A stretch of 64,000 bases of DNA, from contig JAGFNK010000052.1 of assembly GCA_025769875.1 (NCBI GenBank), forward strand, positions 113,497 to 177,496, written 5' to 3'. Numbering within the stretch: the first letter of the stretch is position 1; each line of letters starts with the position of its first letter. The notes beneath the pieces were generated by a model. The model did not search any database. It was not told the DNA's origin and worked only from the letters and a program-made list of their open reading frames with translations. This DNA is from Russula earlei (lineage: Eukaryota; Basidiomycota; Agaricomycetes; Russulales; Russulaceae). The position numbers and the translations under genes were made by a program. Shown here one piece after another: positions 1 through 12,142 of this stretch.

Positions 1-117
1 CGCACAGAGACTCTCATCACTTTGAGGGAGAGGAGATGTCCGCCATCCATTTGCAAAAGATATGGACGATGGAAACAAAGTAAAGGAAGAGTTGTGGCTG
101 GCTGCACCAAGTCTACC

Positions 118-3100
118 CTACACTGCCAATCCCTTCTTCAGCTCTTTGTTCTCTTTCTCTAGTTTCTGCAACGTGGCCTGCGCATCTGCCATCCTCTCCA
201 TCAGATACTTTGCTCGATTTTCTGTCGCAGTTGTGGTCCTCCACCAATGCGCCGACTTGTAGTCAAACCCAATCGCACATAGCACCTGTAATTCTTGCTC
301 ACATGCACGCACGGTTCCTTCCGCGCTTTCAATAAGCTTTGCATTAAACGAAATATCCTGGGTCGCCCGGAAGATCGGGTCTATCGCGAGGTGTTAACCT
401 GTGCGACAGGCGACGTTACATAGTAAACATACCATTTGCGAGTCCCCGGAAAACGAAGCGATAGACCGGTCGTCCAGGGCGGATTATGGGCGGTCGACCA
501 TCCTGTTTGTCCACGGTAATCAACTCTGCTCGTTCCATACTCCGCAGGGGAGCCTCGTCACCCTTGAATGGTGCATTCATCAACGTTTCATGATACGACA
601 CAGTATCCCTGCTCGCGAGCGCGCGGAAAACGGCCCATGCCTGCTCTCGGCTCCATAGCAAACTGCGGGTATCATCCGCATCTTCACCAAATGCACGTTT
701 GCGCAACTCGGAGATATCTTGTCGGATAATGTCCTCGACTGCGTCTATAGGCCTCTGCCCTGCACGCATCTTGTGTACCAGCTGTAAAAAAGGCGCGTTG
801 GTCCCAGGGAGTAAACCAGGTGGATATGGGCGTACTCTGGTAAGATCGCTTGCCCTGCCGCCCAAGTAATTGATCTTCTCCATCTCTTCGTGTGAGAATT
901 GAACATCAACGTCCGCATTATGCAGCCTCGCCTTGACAAATTGCAATACGCTCTCATTGTCTGCATCATGGAGACCAATCATAGTAAGAGGCTTTGAAGG
1001 GAGGGCTTCATGAACAGTGGCTTAGTGATTCACGAGGCCCATGGTAAAGAGAATGTACTTACCTTTCGCCAGGGGTTTCGAATTCTCCCGGTTATGGCTT
1101 ACAATTATGACGTGAGCGGTCTTGGGGGGCCATGTGTTCGAAATGTCAACTCCTTTTCAAGGAATGACACGAGGGACGTACTTGTCCTTCCACCAACGCA
1201 GCTGCCCATGTAGCAAGGACATCCATGACCTCTTCCCTTCCGCCCGCGGTATAGTTCTTTAGGATTACAATAGGCATGGTGTTTACTGCATGGAGGTCCG
1301 GTGTGCCTCTCCCCTCTCGTTTTTGTGTCGGAAGTGTTGAGATGTCCGTCTCCCATGGATGAGGTACAGAGTTCTCGTCATACTTCGTGAAAGGTTCGTC
1401 GCCAACGCCCAACTCTGCAATGACACCACCACCCATAATTGGACCCATTCGGGGATCATGCCAGACACCGCGGCGAATGCACTCCTGAATCTGGCTTGCA
1501 ATTCGCTGCTCTTCCTCCTTTCTCATGGTGTACTCATGATTATGAAGTACTTGTTTACGCAGAGTAGAGGAAACTGAGCGAAGTGCGGTTCCAACCACTT
1601 CCAGGACTTGTTTAACCTGGTCTGGGAGTGAGGAACTTAGGCCGGCTGTTAGGGTTATAAAGGCCGACACATGTTCGTTGTTTTAATTCATATTCATGGA
1701 TAAAACCGTACCTTTTTGGCCGATGAAGCCAACAGTAGCGAGATCAATGAAGTTGTTCATAGATGAGAAAACCGTGAAGACAGGCCAGTAACCAGTTTGT
1801 CTTGACAACGCATCGACAAGGCGTACGTCAGAGCTAGCGCGTTGGAGCTCTGCGCAATCGATGGTGAGCGCTGGGCTATCATTTACAAGTGTCACAATCA
1901 TGGCTTAGGAAAGGCTGATGCATTAATTATACCGATTCTTGTCTCGCAGTATGCGGGACAACATTTTTGACTTCCCGCTGCCCTGGGGTCCATGGATAAA
2001 CGCGACGTTCGCTGTAGTATTAATTAGGACGGAAGCAGCACGACATTTCAGTGAGAAGTCCATACTAGGCGCATCATCAAGATAACTACGGAGAGCTGTT
2101 TCCGCATCCTGACGCTCCTGCCAAGCAGATTCCGCGTGTGCATCGCGGGTATCTGCAGATTTTATGGCAAACCCGTCCACAGTGATGGTGCGGAGCCACT
2201 GATAGAGGCGAGTTTCTGCGTAGCGAAACAAATCGGATACGGGAATACTTTAGACAACAGAAACTACCTCTATAATCAAACCAATCGAGGATTTTTCCCT
2301 TGACCATAAGTGTGCGAATGGGATCGAAAATCTGGTTTGCGTCGGCGGGAAGAATACACAGAAAAAGATGTTACGCACGGCATATGTCAAGGTGCCCAAA
2401 AAAAAGACGATGACCGGAATGACGATACGAGGGTGCTTAGTAACCCAGTCGCGGATGACATGGCCCTGTACTGGTGGAATAAACGAGGTGCGAAGACGTG
2501 TTTTGTCAATGCAGAGGCCATGTACAACATTTCGAGCAACGATAGAGGAGCGAAGGTCAGAAAAGGTGACAGTGGAGGCACGGTAAGAGGTGCCAAAAAC
2601 GGAGGTGGGGGCTGAAATGTCAACTATGCGACCATACGGCTGATGGCGGGAATAAGGAAGCTATTTTCGCGGACAAAAAGAGGAAATACTCTGAAAGTAT
2701 GATACAGAGACTCTTCTTGTGGATCTGCGCCATCGAAGATAACGCGAAGCAAAGGAGATGCAAATCTGTTCATGTCCTGAATCGAAATTTGAGGGATGTA
2801 TCACGTTGACGGGAATAGAGAGGTACCTCTCGCCATGGTTGTCCTTGCACGATCCAGATGTTACCCCTGCGAAGACCTGCAGATGAAGGGACGCCACCAT
2901 GAGCTTGGAAATGGCTTCTAAGATCGGATTGAATGCTTGAAATGGCGTCCTCTGACTGGGAGGGAATGTATTCGCAGAGTACGAATACGCCTCCATCTTT
3001 CATATGAGGTTCGATAGAGATGGGCTTAAAGCCATGGGTGTGCACCTGTGATATGAGGTCTGAGAGTTTTTCAAGAACATGTTCTTGACGGAGTTGGCCA

Positions 3101-3224
3101 TAGTAATATCGAAAACTGGAGGGATCATGAGTGTCCTGAGCTGAGAGCAAGGGCAAGAAGGGGGAGATTTGCTGACTCCCAAGCGGCGAGTTTGACGGGA
3201 AAGACCGAGTCTATGAAGAGCCAT
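118..3224 (-). CDS. YME2: Mitochondrial escape protein 2 / RNA12-type inner-membrane ATPase
   Basis: Multi-exon gene for a Yme2/RNA12 family protein of the mitochondrial inner membrane, which in yeast maintains mtDNA nucleoid structure. The start at 3222-3224 gives a basic, Ser/Arg-rich presequence (MALHRLGLSRQTRRLG). An RRM-like exon follows (about 3150-2770, with GGVFVLCEYIP), then a hydrophobic segment (about 2450-2390, IVIPVIVFFLGTLTYAV), then a P-loop GPQGSGKSKML near 1970 and a family block with GYWPVF and FIDLATVGFIGQKG near 1750. A Walker B-like strand MPIVILKNY lies near 1275. The C-terminal exons (982-416 and 340-118) end in a heptad-rich helix, QATLQKLEKENKELKKG. Intron edges were judged by eye, so exon ends are approximate. 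It is divergent to the nucleoporin gene. Family assignment rests on the order RRM, TM, AAA-like ATPase and the conserved blocks. Confidence 0.86.
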
Positions 3225-3536
3225 GCCTTATTTGTGTGAGCAAGTCCGAGTGAGTGGATTGAAGCAACGGTGACGGCTCTGCAGGGCGCTCGCCATCTTG
3301 TGAGTGTGAGTGAATGTATGCGCATGAGAGGGAAAGAAGGGCAAGCACAAGCAAACAAAAAGAAAAAGGGAATTTGGTGGGTGGTCCAGCATGTCGGCCC
3401 GGGCAACATGTTGACCTCGTCCCTGTCGCCCGTTGCACGCCCGGCATCGTCCCCATCGTCCTCGGTTCGTCTCAGCAGTTTCCGTCGTAAGAAACCTTCC
3501 CATCACACGAGACGACCTCTTCCTCGTTCTATTTCC
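3225..3536. promoter_or_regulatory. Shared divergent promoter region
   Basis: A 312-bp gap separates the divergent start codons of the Yme2-like gene and the FG nucleoporin, so both promoters must lie here or overlap the 5' ends. The stretch holds a purine-rich run near 3350-3370. I see no clear TATA box or named transcription-factor site. Confidence 0.4.
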
Positions 3537-6500
3537 ATGTTTTCATCCCTAAAATCCCTCGTCACAACTCCCTTTTCATGGTTTGCTAACTCGAACGATG
3601 ACTCTTTCGAATCCGAGGATACCCCTGGCAAACGCAAGCTCATCCATAGCGCTGCCGATCCATTCGACGGCGAGGGGGATAAGCAAGATGCTCCCCTGCG
3701 AACAGGATCAAACGTATTCGGCTTGGCTCTCCAGAGCGTGTCGTCTCTCAACCCGTTCCTCGGGCCCCTACTGCGTACTTGGACCCTCCAACTCCTTCGC
3801 TTCGAGCGTCGACCCTTCCTCGCGCCCATGTCCCTAAGCCTGCACGGCCCTACACTCTTTCTAACAATCCCATTTCTATCCCGCGCCCGGATACCTCCCG
3901 ACACTCTCCCCTCTCCGTCAATATCCTTTCCTCGCCCCCAAGTCGCCACCGTCGCCCGCACAATGTCTATGGATCCCCCGACGGCTCGTCGCACCTCCTC
4001 CAAGGAATTTTCTTATCTTCCCCCTCCTATTTCCCGTGACGTTTCAATGGAGTTTTCTCCGCATCCTTCGTCTCAGCCAGCCAAGCCCCCCTTTCGATTG
4101 CGATCGTCTCTTACTCCCCAGCCTGGTGCTCCCCTATATGGTCCTAATCCGCAGAGACGTGAACGCAATCCATCAGAACCTCCACCTCTCACTGCTCTCA
4201 TCGAAAATCCGATCTTCGTGAAACCCCCCCCTGTGACACAGGACCAGAAGCGCATAAACGGCGGCTCCTCTTCCCTTACCCTTGGTTCTCTTGTCGATAC
4301 TCAGAAATCGGTATCTATCTCCTTTCCTAGCAACCTCTTTCTCTTATCAGCTTCATCAGCAGAATCTTTCCATCAACCGATCCCATTCTTCCCTTGTCCT
4401 TCGTGTCAACGCTGCGGATGGTAAGCGCCCGTCTTTGTTTTCTATGCCTTTGTTTCGAACCTGTTTCAGGTCTACTTCCCACCAACGCCGCAGAGCTTGC
4501 GCTCCAGCAGCTCGAGAGATATCGCACCCCTCTTGTTCCCGCTCGTATTGGGTCAGCCAATGTCGATGTTGCCCTTCCCGAACTCTTCCAGGCGCGCAAA
4601 AAGGCTCGCACGCTTGTCCTCATGAAACGCGATAAGCGTGATGACAAACCTCGTCTTGGCCATGCCAGCAAGTATATCCATCATCCCAAAGAAAAGGAGA
4701 GGGATACCCTGTCGAAGAGTAAGAATACTAATAAGCCGTACGCCGGAGAGGGGGGCCTTAAGAAGTTGTTGGCCCGGCGCAAGCAGGAAGTAATGGAAGG
4801 AGAATCTATGGAAGATCCAGATGTTCAGGCTATGGCCGATGACAGTGTGCGTGAACCCGAACCCCCCAAGCGCACAAGCAAGATTGCCGAACCAGTTCGC
4901 ACTCCTGCTACTTTTGCGCGCAAAGTTTCCGCGCCGCCATCGTCGTCATCCGTACCTTCTTTTGATTTGACTGGCAGGAAACCTACTCACTTCCGCGCGA
5001 ATCGTGCACGCGTCGTTGGTCCCACGCGTACGCGAAATCGCTTCACGGCGGCATATGAGGACGACGAACAGGACGGTGTGGATGAGTTGACCGTTACGCT
5101 TGATGAGCCATCAGTGGCGATGGATAATATCAGTGCGAGTCTTCCGAAGTTTGAGCCTCCAAGCGGATTTAGTTTTGCTCCCGTGCGTCTCACCTGTCCA
5201 CCTCGAACCGCAAATATCTCATTTTCCTTTGTAGCCACCCTCTGTTACCTCGATACCTCCGGCTCTGGACGCGTCTTCTGGTCGTGATGAACCACCTATC
5301 GCTACCCTTCCCTTTACATTCTCCAAGTCCCCGATGCCGACAGGCACGATTCCGCCGCCCACGACTGCTGCGCCCAGTCTGCAACCTCCTACGATTGCGC
5401 TCGTCCCGCCTACTCCAGTGGGGCCGCAGACGAACAAGCCAACATTAGAATCGACTGTCCCGAACTTTTTCTCCACTTCCCAAACTTTTGCGCGCACCAG
5501 GCGCAACACCACCTCAGACTGTGTCTGAACCTGCATCCAATGAACCTGAGGTTGTCACTCAGGCTGTGGACGAGAATGCGGTGGTTGGCAAGCCGGAAAC
5601 TGAATCAGAACCTTCGGCAATTTCTGAACCAGCACACGGCACAGCAGCTCCTGTCTCTGCACAGACTTCAAATTTGGAGAATCAGAAGCCGTCCCCAGTT
5701 CCATTCACCTTTGGCCCAACTCCTCTAATTCAACCGACATTGACAGAGCGAACCATCCACCAACAGCTCACTCCCGTTTAGCCTCACGGCTTCTTCAGTG
5801 CCGCAGTTATCTGAGAAGAAAGATGACGCTACTCTAGCTCTTCCCAAACCTCTATTCAGCGGCGCGACAACTTCGTTTCCTGGATTCGGGGCATCTTTGT
5901 CGACACCAGAGAAGAGCACGAAACCGGGAACCCAATCAGCGGAAACTAGACCTGCCCTTTTCTCATTCCCGCAAGTGGCAGCTCCAGCTCCTGCGGAGAG
6001 TGTAGAGCCACCGAAATCCGGGTTTTTGCTTACGCAGAGTTCCCCCTTGACACCAACATCACTCCCGGGACCTTTGCTTCCGACTGAGTCATCCAAACCC
6101 CTCAGTCCATCCACTCCTTTCTCTTTTGATCGACCGGGCAAAGAAACGGCGGCCGCTACGCCTTCAAACCCGGCCAAAGATGTATTCACGTTTGGTGCAC
6201 CCTCAACCACCACACCCGCGGCGGAAAAGCTGGCTATTAACCCTACTAAGTTCACGCTTGGCTCCTCAACCTCAACTCCAGCAGGTGCACCCACAGGGCT
6301 TTTGTTTGGTTCATCGGCCGCGCCATCTGAAACCAAACTTACAGCCAGCACAGGAGGCTTTTCGTTTGGCACACCTGCCCCTACTCTCTCGGGCACATCG
6401 AAGACTCCATTCTCGTTTGGTGGCTCCACCCCAACTCGTTCCCAAACTCCTACACCCGCAGATGATGGTATGCGTATGGAAGAGAGTCCTACACGTGGAG

Positions 6501-7456
6501 TTGGAATGGATGGCAACGGAGGAAGTGCCAAACCGCAGTCACTTCCGCAATTGCAAATGCCCGGTACTTCAAAACTAGGTTTTTCTTTCAATACGAGTAC
6601 AGGTACCGGTTTTGGGTCACCACCTTCTTCCTCATTCGGTGGTACTTCTACCGGCTTTACGTTTGGGCAGCAGAATCACACTTCAAGTCAAAGTACAAGT
6701 GGAGGGTTCACCTTCGGTACAAATGCAAAGGCACCTGAGAGTTCAAGTGGGGGGTTTTCATTCACCACAACAAAACCTAGGAATGATGCGCCGCCTACTG
6801 GGTTTACATTCAGCCAGCCCACCACAGACAGCAAGCTTTCGCCTTCCACCGGATTTACGTTCAGCCAACCGGGGCCGAAAACAGCCGACGCAACGTCGTC
6901 TGGGTTCTCCTTCAAGGCACCTGAACAAATCCAACACTCGACGAGTTTTACATTCGGACAGACGTTACTCGAACCTGCGCGCCCGTCCTCATCCACTGGG
7001 TTTAACTTTGGACAATCTCAGCCGCAGCAGCTAACGAGCACCACTCCGTTCGCGTTTAATTCTCCCGCAAGTGGTGGGGCATTTGGATCTGCACCCGCCA
7101 GCCCCGCGTTTGGCGCAATGCCATTAGCTCCGGCGCCGTCTGCGCCGTTCTCATTTGCAGGGCCCACCAGTGCTCCGCCGCAGCAGCCTGCATCAAATCC
7201 GTTCGGTTTTGGTTCAGGCGTTGCCCAACCCACGTCCCCTGCTGTGCAGCCCGGTTTCTCGTTCAACTTTGGGGGAGGTGTTCCGCAGACTCCGACGGGG
7301 CAATTCGGAGCATCTGTACCGCAAACACCGACGACGGGTACTAATGAAAGTGCTATTTTCACAATGGGGGCCCCTTCGCCGCAGGCAGTGCCACCACCTG
7401 GGGCACGTCCAGTGAGGAAGTTGCCGACGCGCAGGAATGCCAACGTGAAGCGATGA
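3537..7456 (+). CDS. FG-repeat nucleoporin (Nup1/Nup124/Nup153-like)
   Basis: Structural component of the nuclear pore basket, judged by repeat type. The ATG at 3537 begins MFSSLKSLVTTPFSWFANS, which could form an amphipathic helix of the kind that binds the inner nuclear membrane in Nup1-like proteins. The middle is low-complexity and rich in Ser/Pro/Lys. From about 6300 to 7300 there are at least a dozen FG motifs of the FSFG, FTFG and GFGS types (for example FSFGTPAP, FTFGQQ, NPFGFGSG). The protein ends in a basic tail (PTRRNANVKR). The frame changes four or more times, with introns visible around 4310-4470 and 5183-5233 and near 5490 and 5780; exact exon ends are uncertain. Which Nup it corresponds to cannot be settled from repeats alone. 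Confidence 0.78.
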
Positions 7457-7978
7457 ACGCGCCTATTGCAAAAGGCTCCGCGCACCACGATGAGGCCTTT
7501 TTTCATGTTTACTTTTTTTTTTTCCATTGTGAACTCAGCACATGATCCTCTATGCTTGCGGCTTGGAAACAGTACGGCCGCATAGTTTTCTCCCATCTGG
7601 TTTGTCGTCATTTCTTAGCAACATTGAACCTACCTCTAACCTTCCGATATTAGGCCGTCTTCCCTCTGCAATTGACCAAATATTTAACGACACCGTTTCC
7701 GGTCTCATCGACAACCTCTCCTGCTTTTTGTCACCTTTTCACCGTCTCACGGCCATGCTCTGTCCGATTGCATTTTCCCGCTTGTTTTGCATTACTGGTA
7801 TAGTAGACAGTCACACAACCAGCACAATAAGGTCTCGTAGGCTCAAGGCCACGCACCCTACACATTATCATTATGACCCGGCTTAAGGCCGACCGGCATC
7901 TTTAACTACGTATTTTCCCGCAATTGTATCTCGCTCTGAACCGAAGGCGTTAATGAGGCGTGTGCGAGGTTTCGTGTG
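7457..7978. other. Intergenic region
   Basis: 3' flank of the nucleoporin and 5' flank of gamma-tubulin. It holds a T-rich tract at about 7508-7522. The short open frames here have no recognisable content, and I see no gene. Confidence 0.5.
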
Positions 7979-7992
7979 ACGCGTCGACGCGT
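7979..7992. promoter_or_regulatory. Palindrome of two MCB-type ACGCGT boxes upstream of gamma-tubulin
   Basis: The 14-bp perfect palindrome ACGCGTCGACGCGT contains two ACGCGT hexamers and ends 40 bp before the gamma-tubulin ATG. ACGCGT is the MluI cell-cycle box bound by the Mbp1/Swi6 class of G1/S regulators in yeasts. The assignment is by motif match only. Confidence 0.45.
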
Positions 7993-8032
7993 TTGTCTCG
8001 TTCCTTCCCGTGTGTTCACCCCACATCAACGC

Positions 8033-10068
8033 ATGCCTCGCGAAATCGTGACGGTGCAGATCGGCCAATGTGGCAACCAAAGTATGCGCAGTAGCAGCTC
8101 AGCTTCACGATGCTCATGAGATCCGGTCATCCGTTCCAGTGGGCTCCGTCTTCTGGCAGCGGCTATGCGCCGAGCACGGTATAAACAAGGAAGGTATCCT
8201 CGAGGACTGGGCGACAGAAGGGGGCGACCGCAAAGATGTGTTTTTTTATCAGGCAGATGACGAGCATTACATCCCTCGCGCGCTTCTGATCGACCTTGAG
8301 CCACGGGTACGTCAGTCTGGAGAAATTCCCCCATCTGCCGTTCTTTTGTGTATGAGAGTCGTGATCAGGTCATCAACAATATATTGACGTCGCCGTTCGC
8401 AAACCTGTACAACCCGGAGAACATTTTCATGTCACAGGATGGCGGCGGTGCGGGAAATAACTGGGCACAGGGATACGCGACAGGCGAGAAGCTTTATGAG
8501 GACATTATGGAGATGGTCGACCGGGAGGCCGAGGGTAGCGACTCGCTTGAGGTGCGTGAACCCCCCCCCCCCCTTTCACCGACGGAAACTCCTGACACGT
8601 CTATCCCATGGTGCTGGTGCTGGTTGTGGCGATGACGACCTTCACCGCAGGGCTTCATGATCATGCACTCGATCGCAGGGGGGACCGGGTCGGGTCTGGG
8701 CTCCTTCCTGCTCGAGCGACTGAACGACAAGTTTCCGAAGAAGCTCATCCAGACCTACTCGGTCTTTCCGAACGCGCAGGAGGGCGACGTCGTCGTGCAG
8801 CCTTACAACGCCCTGCTGACGCTCAAGCGGCTCGCGAACCACGCCGACTCGGTCGTCGTGCTTGACAACGGCGCGCTCGCGCGCATCAACGCCGATCGTC
8901 TGCACCTGCAGACCCCCTCGTTCGACCAGACCAATCAACTCGTGAGTGTGGTCTCTGTTGCCCGAAACTTTTTTTTTTTTTTTCGTGTGTGCGCTCTGTC
9001 GTGGGGAGGTGTCATTGATTGGGCTTTTTTTGAAGGTGTCTACGGTGATGGCGGCGAGCACGCAGACGCTGCGGTATCCGGGCTACATGAACAACGACCT
9101 GGTCGGCATCATCGCTTCGCTCATCCCGACGCCGCGCTGTCATTTCTTGATGACGTCCTACACCCCGTTCACTTCCGACTCGATCGACAAGGTAAATGAC
9201 GGGTCAATCAATGCCTTTCTCTGACGGGGGTTTCATTTTCGTTGACGCCTTTCTACCTTGTCCGGAAAGGCCAAGCCCATCCGGCGTACGACCGTGCTGG
9301 ACGTGATGCGCCGTCTCCTGCAGCCCAAAAACAGGATGGTGTCCACAGTGCCGAGCAAGACGGCGTGCTACATCTCGATCCTCAACATCATCCAAGGTGA
9401 CGTCGACCCCACGGACGTACGCACCGCTCGCAGCCATTCCGTTCTGCTAAAGTCGATGTCCACGGTCACATCTGCTCGTTCTATCAGGTACATCAATCAC
9501 TCCTCCGCATCCGAGAGCGCCAGCTCGCCAATTTCATACCGTGGGGCCCTGCGTCCATCCAGGTCGCGCTGACGCGCCGGTCGCCATACGTTACTACGAA
9601 CCACCGCGTGAGCGGGCTTATGCTCGCCAATCACACGAGCATCGCTTCGGTGGGTGATGCAACATTGAATCCGTTCTAAATACAACATGATGAGCTCACG
9701 CGCGCCGACCTCACTGAACCCCCTCTGCTCTCAGCTGTTCAAGCGTATGTTGGACCAGTTTGATCGCTTGAAAAAGCGAAACGCGTTTCTTGAACAATAT
9801 AAAAAGGAGAGGATGTTCGAGAATGGGCTGGAAGAGTTTGACGACGCCAGGTACGTATCGCTTTCGTCTACCTCTCGTGGTTCATCATCAATGACCCTTG
9901 GGTACTGCCGTCCCCGCCGTTAGGGCGACTGCAGACGAACTGTTAAAAGAGTACAAAGCCTGTGAAAGCCCAGATTATATATCTTACGTGCGTGCGCGTC
10001 TCAGTGTTTTTCTGCCATTGTGTAACGGCCATCGTCAGGGGTCCAAAGACGGCGATCAGGCCGGTTAA
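8033..10068 (+). CDS. Gamma-tubulin
   Basis: Nucleates microtubules at the spindle pole body as part of the gamma-tubulin complex. The start at 8033 gives [16 protein letters not shown]. Spliced exons then give the family blocks [13 protein letters not shown], the tubulin GTP-binding loop [10 protein letters not shown] (near 8680) and [19 protein letters not shown], through to [12 protein letters not shown]. At least eight exons are visible. The last intron is 9988-10038 (GTGCGT to CAG), after which a short exon adds GSKDGDQAG and a TAA at 10066-10068. Gamma identity rather than alpha or beta is shown by the [26 protein letters not shown] region and the C-terminus. Introns carry a C run (about 8562-8574) and a T run (about 8971-8986). 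Confidence 0.97.
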
Positions 10069-10146
10069 TGCTATGATCTCAAACATTGGAAGATACCAAT
10101 CTGTATTCGTACTGACCGATCTGCCCGCTGGATGTATTTCCCTGTT

Positions 10147-10162
10147 GTTCGTTCGTTCGTTC
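10147..10162. repeat. GTTC microsatellite
   Basis: Four tandem GTTC units in the short spacer between the convergent gamma-tubulin and MBF1 genes. Confidence 0.7.
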
Positions 10163-10304
10163 GTTTTTAAGAGCTCACGGAGGGTAATGGCAATGATAAA
10201 ATTAATATCTAAAAAGCTGTCCTATGATCTAACTACACAGCACTCGAGTCGGAACAGGACTCTACCGAGAGCCGTAATGGGATGGCGATTACGGAGGGAA
10301 CGAA

Positions 10305-11085
10305 TTACGACTTTTTCGGACCCTCCAGCTTCTTGCCAATGTTGCTACCTAGCGTTTCGATTTCGACATGAGAACGCTAGCCAAACGGAGGAGTTTGAAA
10401 CCATAGCGACGTACCGCGCAGCTTTACCCCAAGAACACGCTCAAGCTTGGCGAGGATCTGTGCGTTAGGGACAGCTTTGCCAGACTCGTAATCTTGCAGC
10501 ACGGACGGTTTCTCATTTATCTTTTGAGCGACCTCCTTCTGTGAGAGCTTCAGTTCCATACGCGCCGTTTGCATCGCCTGTGTGATGTAACAAAATGGGT
10601 GTTGGGTTTCGAATGTATTCATGAGATCACGCGAGCGGGCTGAGGGGAAGACGACACAACACGCACACGTCCAACGCTCGATGCCACCTTGGGTGGGGGG
10701 GCGACCTCATTTTCGCGGTCAAGTTTGGCAATGCGCTGGTGATCCGTTCCTAGGGTGTGATGGTAAGTACGGAGATGAGTAGGGTGGTGAGGAGTAGAGC
10801 GTGAGTTTACCTTGGTGGGCTTTATTGACTCCGTTGGTGACCTTTTTCTCCGTTCCGACGACCGCACCTGCCCGAATGGCCTAGAGACCATGATGAGACA
10901 AAGGACCGTTTATTCAAGAGGAGGAAATAAACCGACGGCTACAGAAGGAGGGAGGATCAGCATAAACGTGGCACCCGACGCGATGCGTCTGACGCACCGC
11001 TGAGCTCTGCGACGTTCTTGACCACCTTTTGGGTCCTACCCTTCTGTCCGATGACAAGCTTTGAGTCCCAGTCGACGTTGCTCAT
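10305..11085 (-). CDS. MBF1: Multiprotein-bridging factor 1
   Basis: Transcriptional coactivator that links TBP to bZIP activators; also known to act at collided ribosomes. The start at 11083-11085 gives MSNVDWDSKLVIGQKGR. Further exons give GAVVGTEKKVTNGVNKAHQ and a KLDRENEVAPPP stretch. The helix-turn-helix exon (about 10590-10413) has KLSQKEVAQKINEKPSVLQD and LERVLGVKLRG. After an intron that begins with GTACGT, a last exon encodes SNIGKKLEGPKKS, ending at the TAA at 10305-10307, as in other MBF1 proteins. About five exons. Convergent with gamma-tubulin. Confidence 0.95.
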
Positions 11086-11183
11086 GGTGTGGAAGGGGAG
11101 TGTATTGAAGGAATGAAAGTTGTTGTGGCGTAAAAAAGCTGCGAGGTGGTGTGTTTGTATTACCGTGACTGACTCATCATGCG

Positions 11184-11891
11184 TCACTGATCATCATCAA
11201 CAAAGCTGTCTCGGCTCGGAACCACGTCCCTCTCCCAACCCTCATTCAAAAGCCTTTCGATCTGCACATCGTCCAGACCGGCCAAGTCGTCCATTTCCCA
11301 GCTCGTGCACAGTTCCACGACCCACTTCATCCGCCTCTTGCTCGCCTCGCCGCCGACTTGCGGCGAGCGCTCCCTGAGCTTGTCCCTCAGCAGGCCGACC
11401 TTCTCGATGGCCTCGCCGGCGCCTTGCGGAATGCTGTCCTCTATCCTCCTTCGGATGATGTTGGCCAGCTTTGGGCTTTTCCCGTTGGTCGAGACCATGA
11501 CCTGCAGCGGGCCCCGTCGGATCTGAGAGCCAAAGTAAAAGTCACAGTAGGATGGGTCATCTGCGACGTTCACGGGGATTCGACGGGCTCGGCACGACGT
11601 GCCGATATCCCTCGAGAGGTCGACGTCGTCGATGGCCGCGAGGACCATGTCCGCGTCGTCCAGATCCGTAGATAGGAACGTACGGTCTCGAAATAGGATG
11701 CGATTGTAATTCGAGTCGGTGGCGATCAGCGACTTTGTGTGTTCGCTCAGACCTTGGGCGGGTGAGACGACGGTGACGATGGCGCCGGCCGCGAGCGCAT
11801 GTTCGACCCGACTAGACGCGACTTGACCACCCCCGACGACCAAAACGTGCTTATCTTTGAGTTGCCAAGCGATGAGCAAGGATCCAGACAT
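11184..11891 (-). CDS. MET8: Sirohaem synthase, Met8 type (precorrin-2 dehydrogenase / ferrochelatase)
   Basis: Converts precorrin-2 to sirohaem with NAD+ and Fe2+, supplying the cofactor of sulfite and nitrite reductases. The 235-residue protein has an N-terminal Rossmann NAD site (VLVVGGGQVASSRV, residues about 16-29), a central block FRDRTF...DLDDADMVLAAIDD, and the family motif NVADDPSYCDFYFGSQIRRGPL followed by STNGKSPKLANIIRRRIE. The region equivalent to yeast Met8 is present without the uroporphyrinogen methyltransferase domain. It is a single exon, unlike its intron-rich neighbours. The start codon follows a CA dinucleotide repeat. Confidence 0.93.
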   Translation of the reverse strand: MSGSLLIAWQLKDKHVLVVGGGQVASSRVEHALAAGAIVTVVSPAQGLSEHTKSLIATDSNYNRILFRDRTFLSTDLDDADMVLAAIDDVDLSRDIGTSCRARRIPVNVADDPSYCDFYFGSQIRRGPLQVMVSTNGKSPKLANIIRRRIEDSIPQGAGEAIEKVGLLRDKLRERSPQVGGEASKRRMKWVVELCTSWEMDDLAGLDDVQIERLLNEGWERDVVPSRDSFVDDDQ

Positions 11892-11893
11892 GA

Positions 11894-11909
11894 TGTGTGT
11901 GTGTGTGTG
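11894..11909. repeat. (TG)8 microsatellite at the MET8 start
   Basis: Eight TG units (CA on the coding strand) end only 2 bp upstream of the MET8 ATG, inside its 5' leader. Confidence 0.8.
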
Positions 11910-12142
11910 AAGGTTATCTTTATCGTTTCCATGGTTGGAGGCTTACCCCACATGCGCCTCCAAACACGCCAAGGCAACGCGTTCCCACTCGACTTTTGAT
12001 CACAGCTACCGCCGCATCTCTCAGGGAAGGCCACCATACCACACAATGTGTTATTCCGGGTGGACACGGCACAACTAACATGGTGCGGCAAGTAGTCATG
12101 GGAACAATAAGAGTCTTTGTTATTAAGGACTCCAGAAGTCCT

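Noticed and set aside
7542..7886. Possible gene between the nucleoporin and gamma-tubulin
   Set aside because: Open frame with no domain, odd composition and no splice partners; it lies in flanking sequence.
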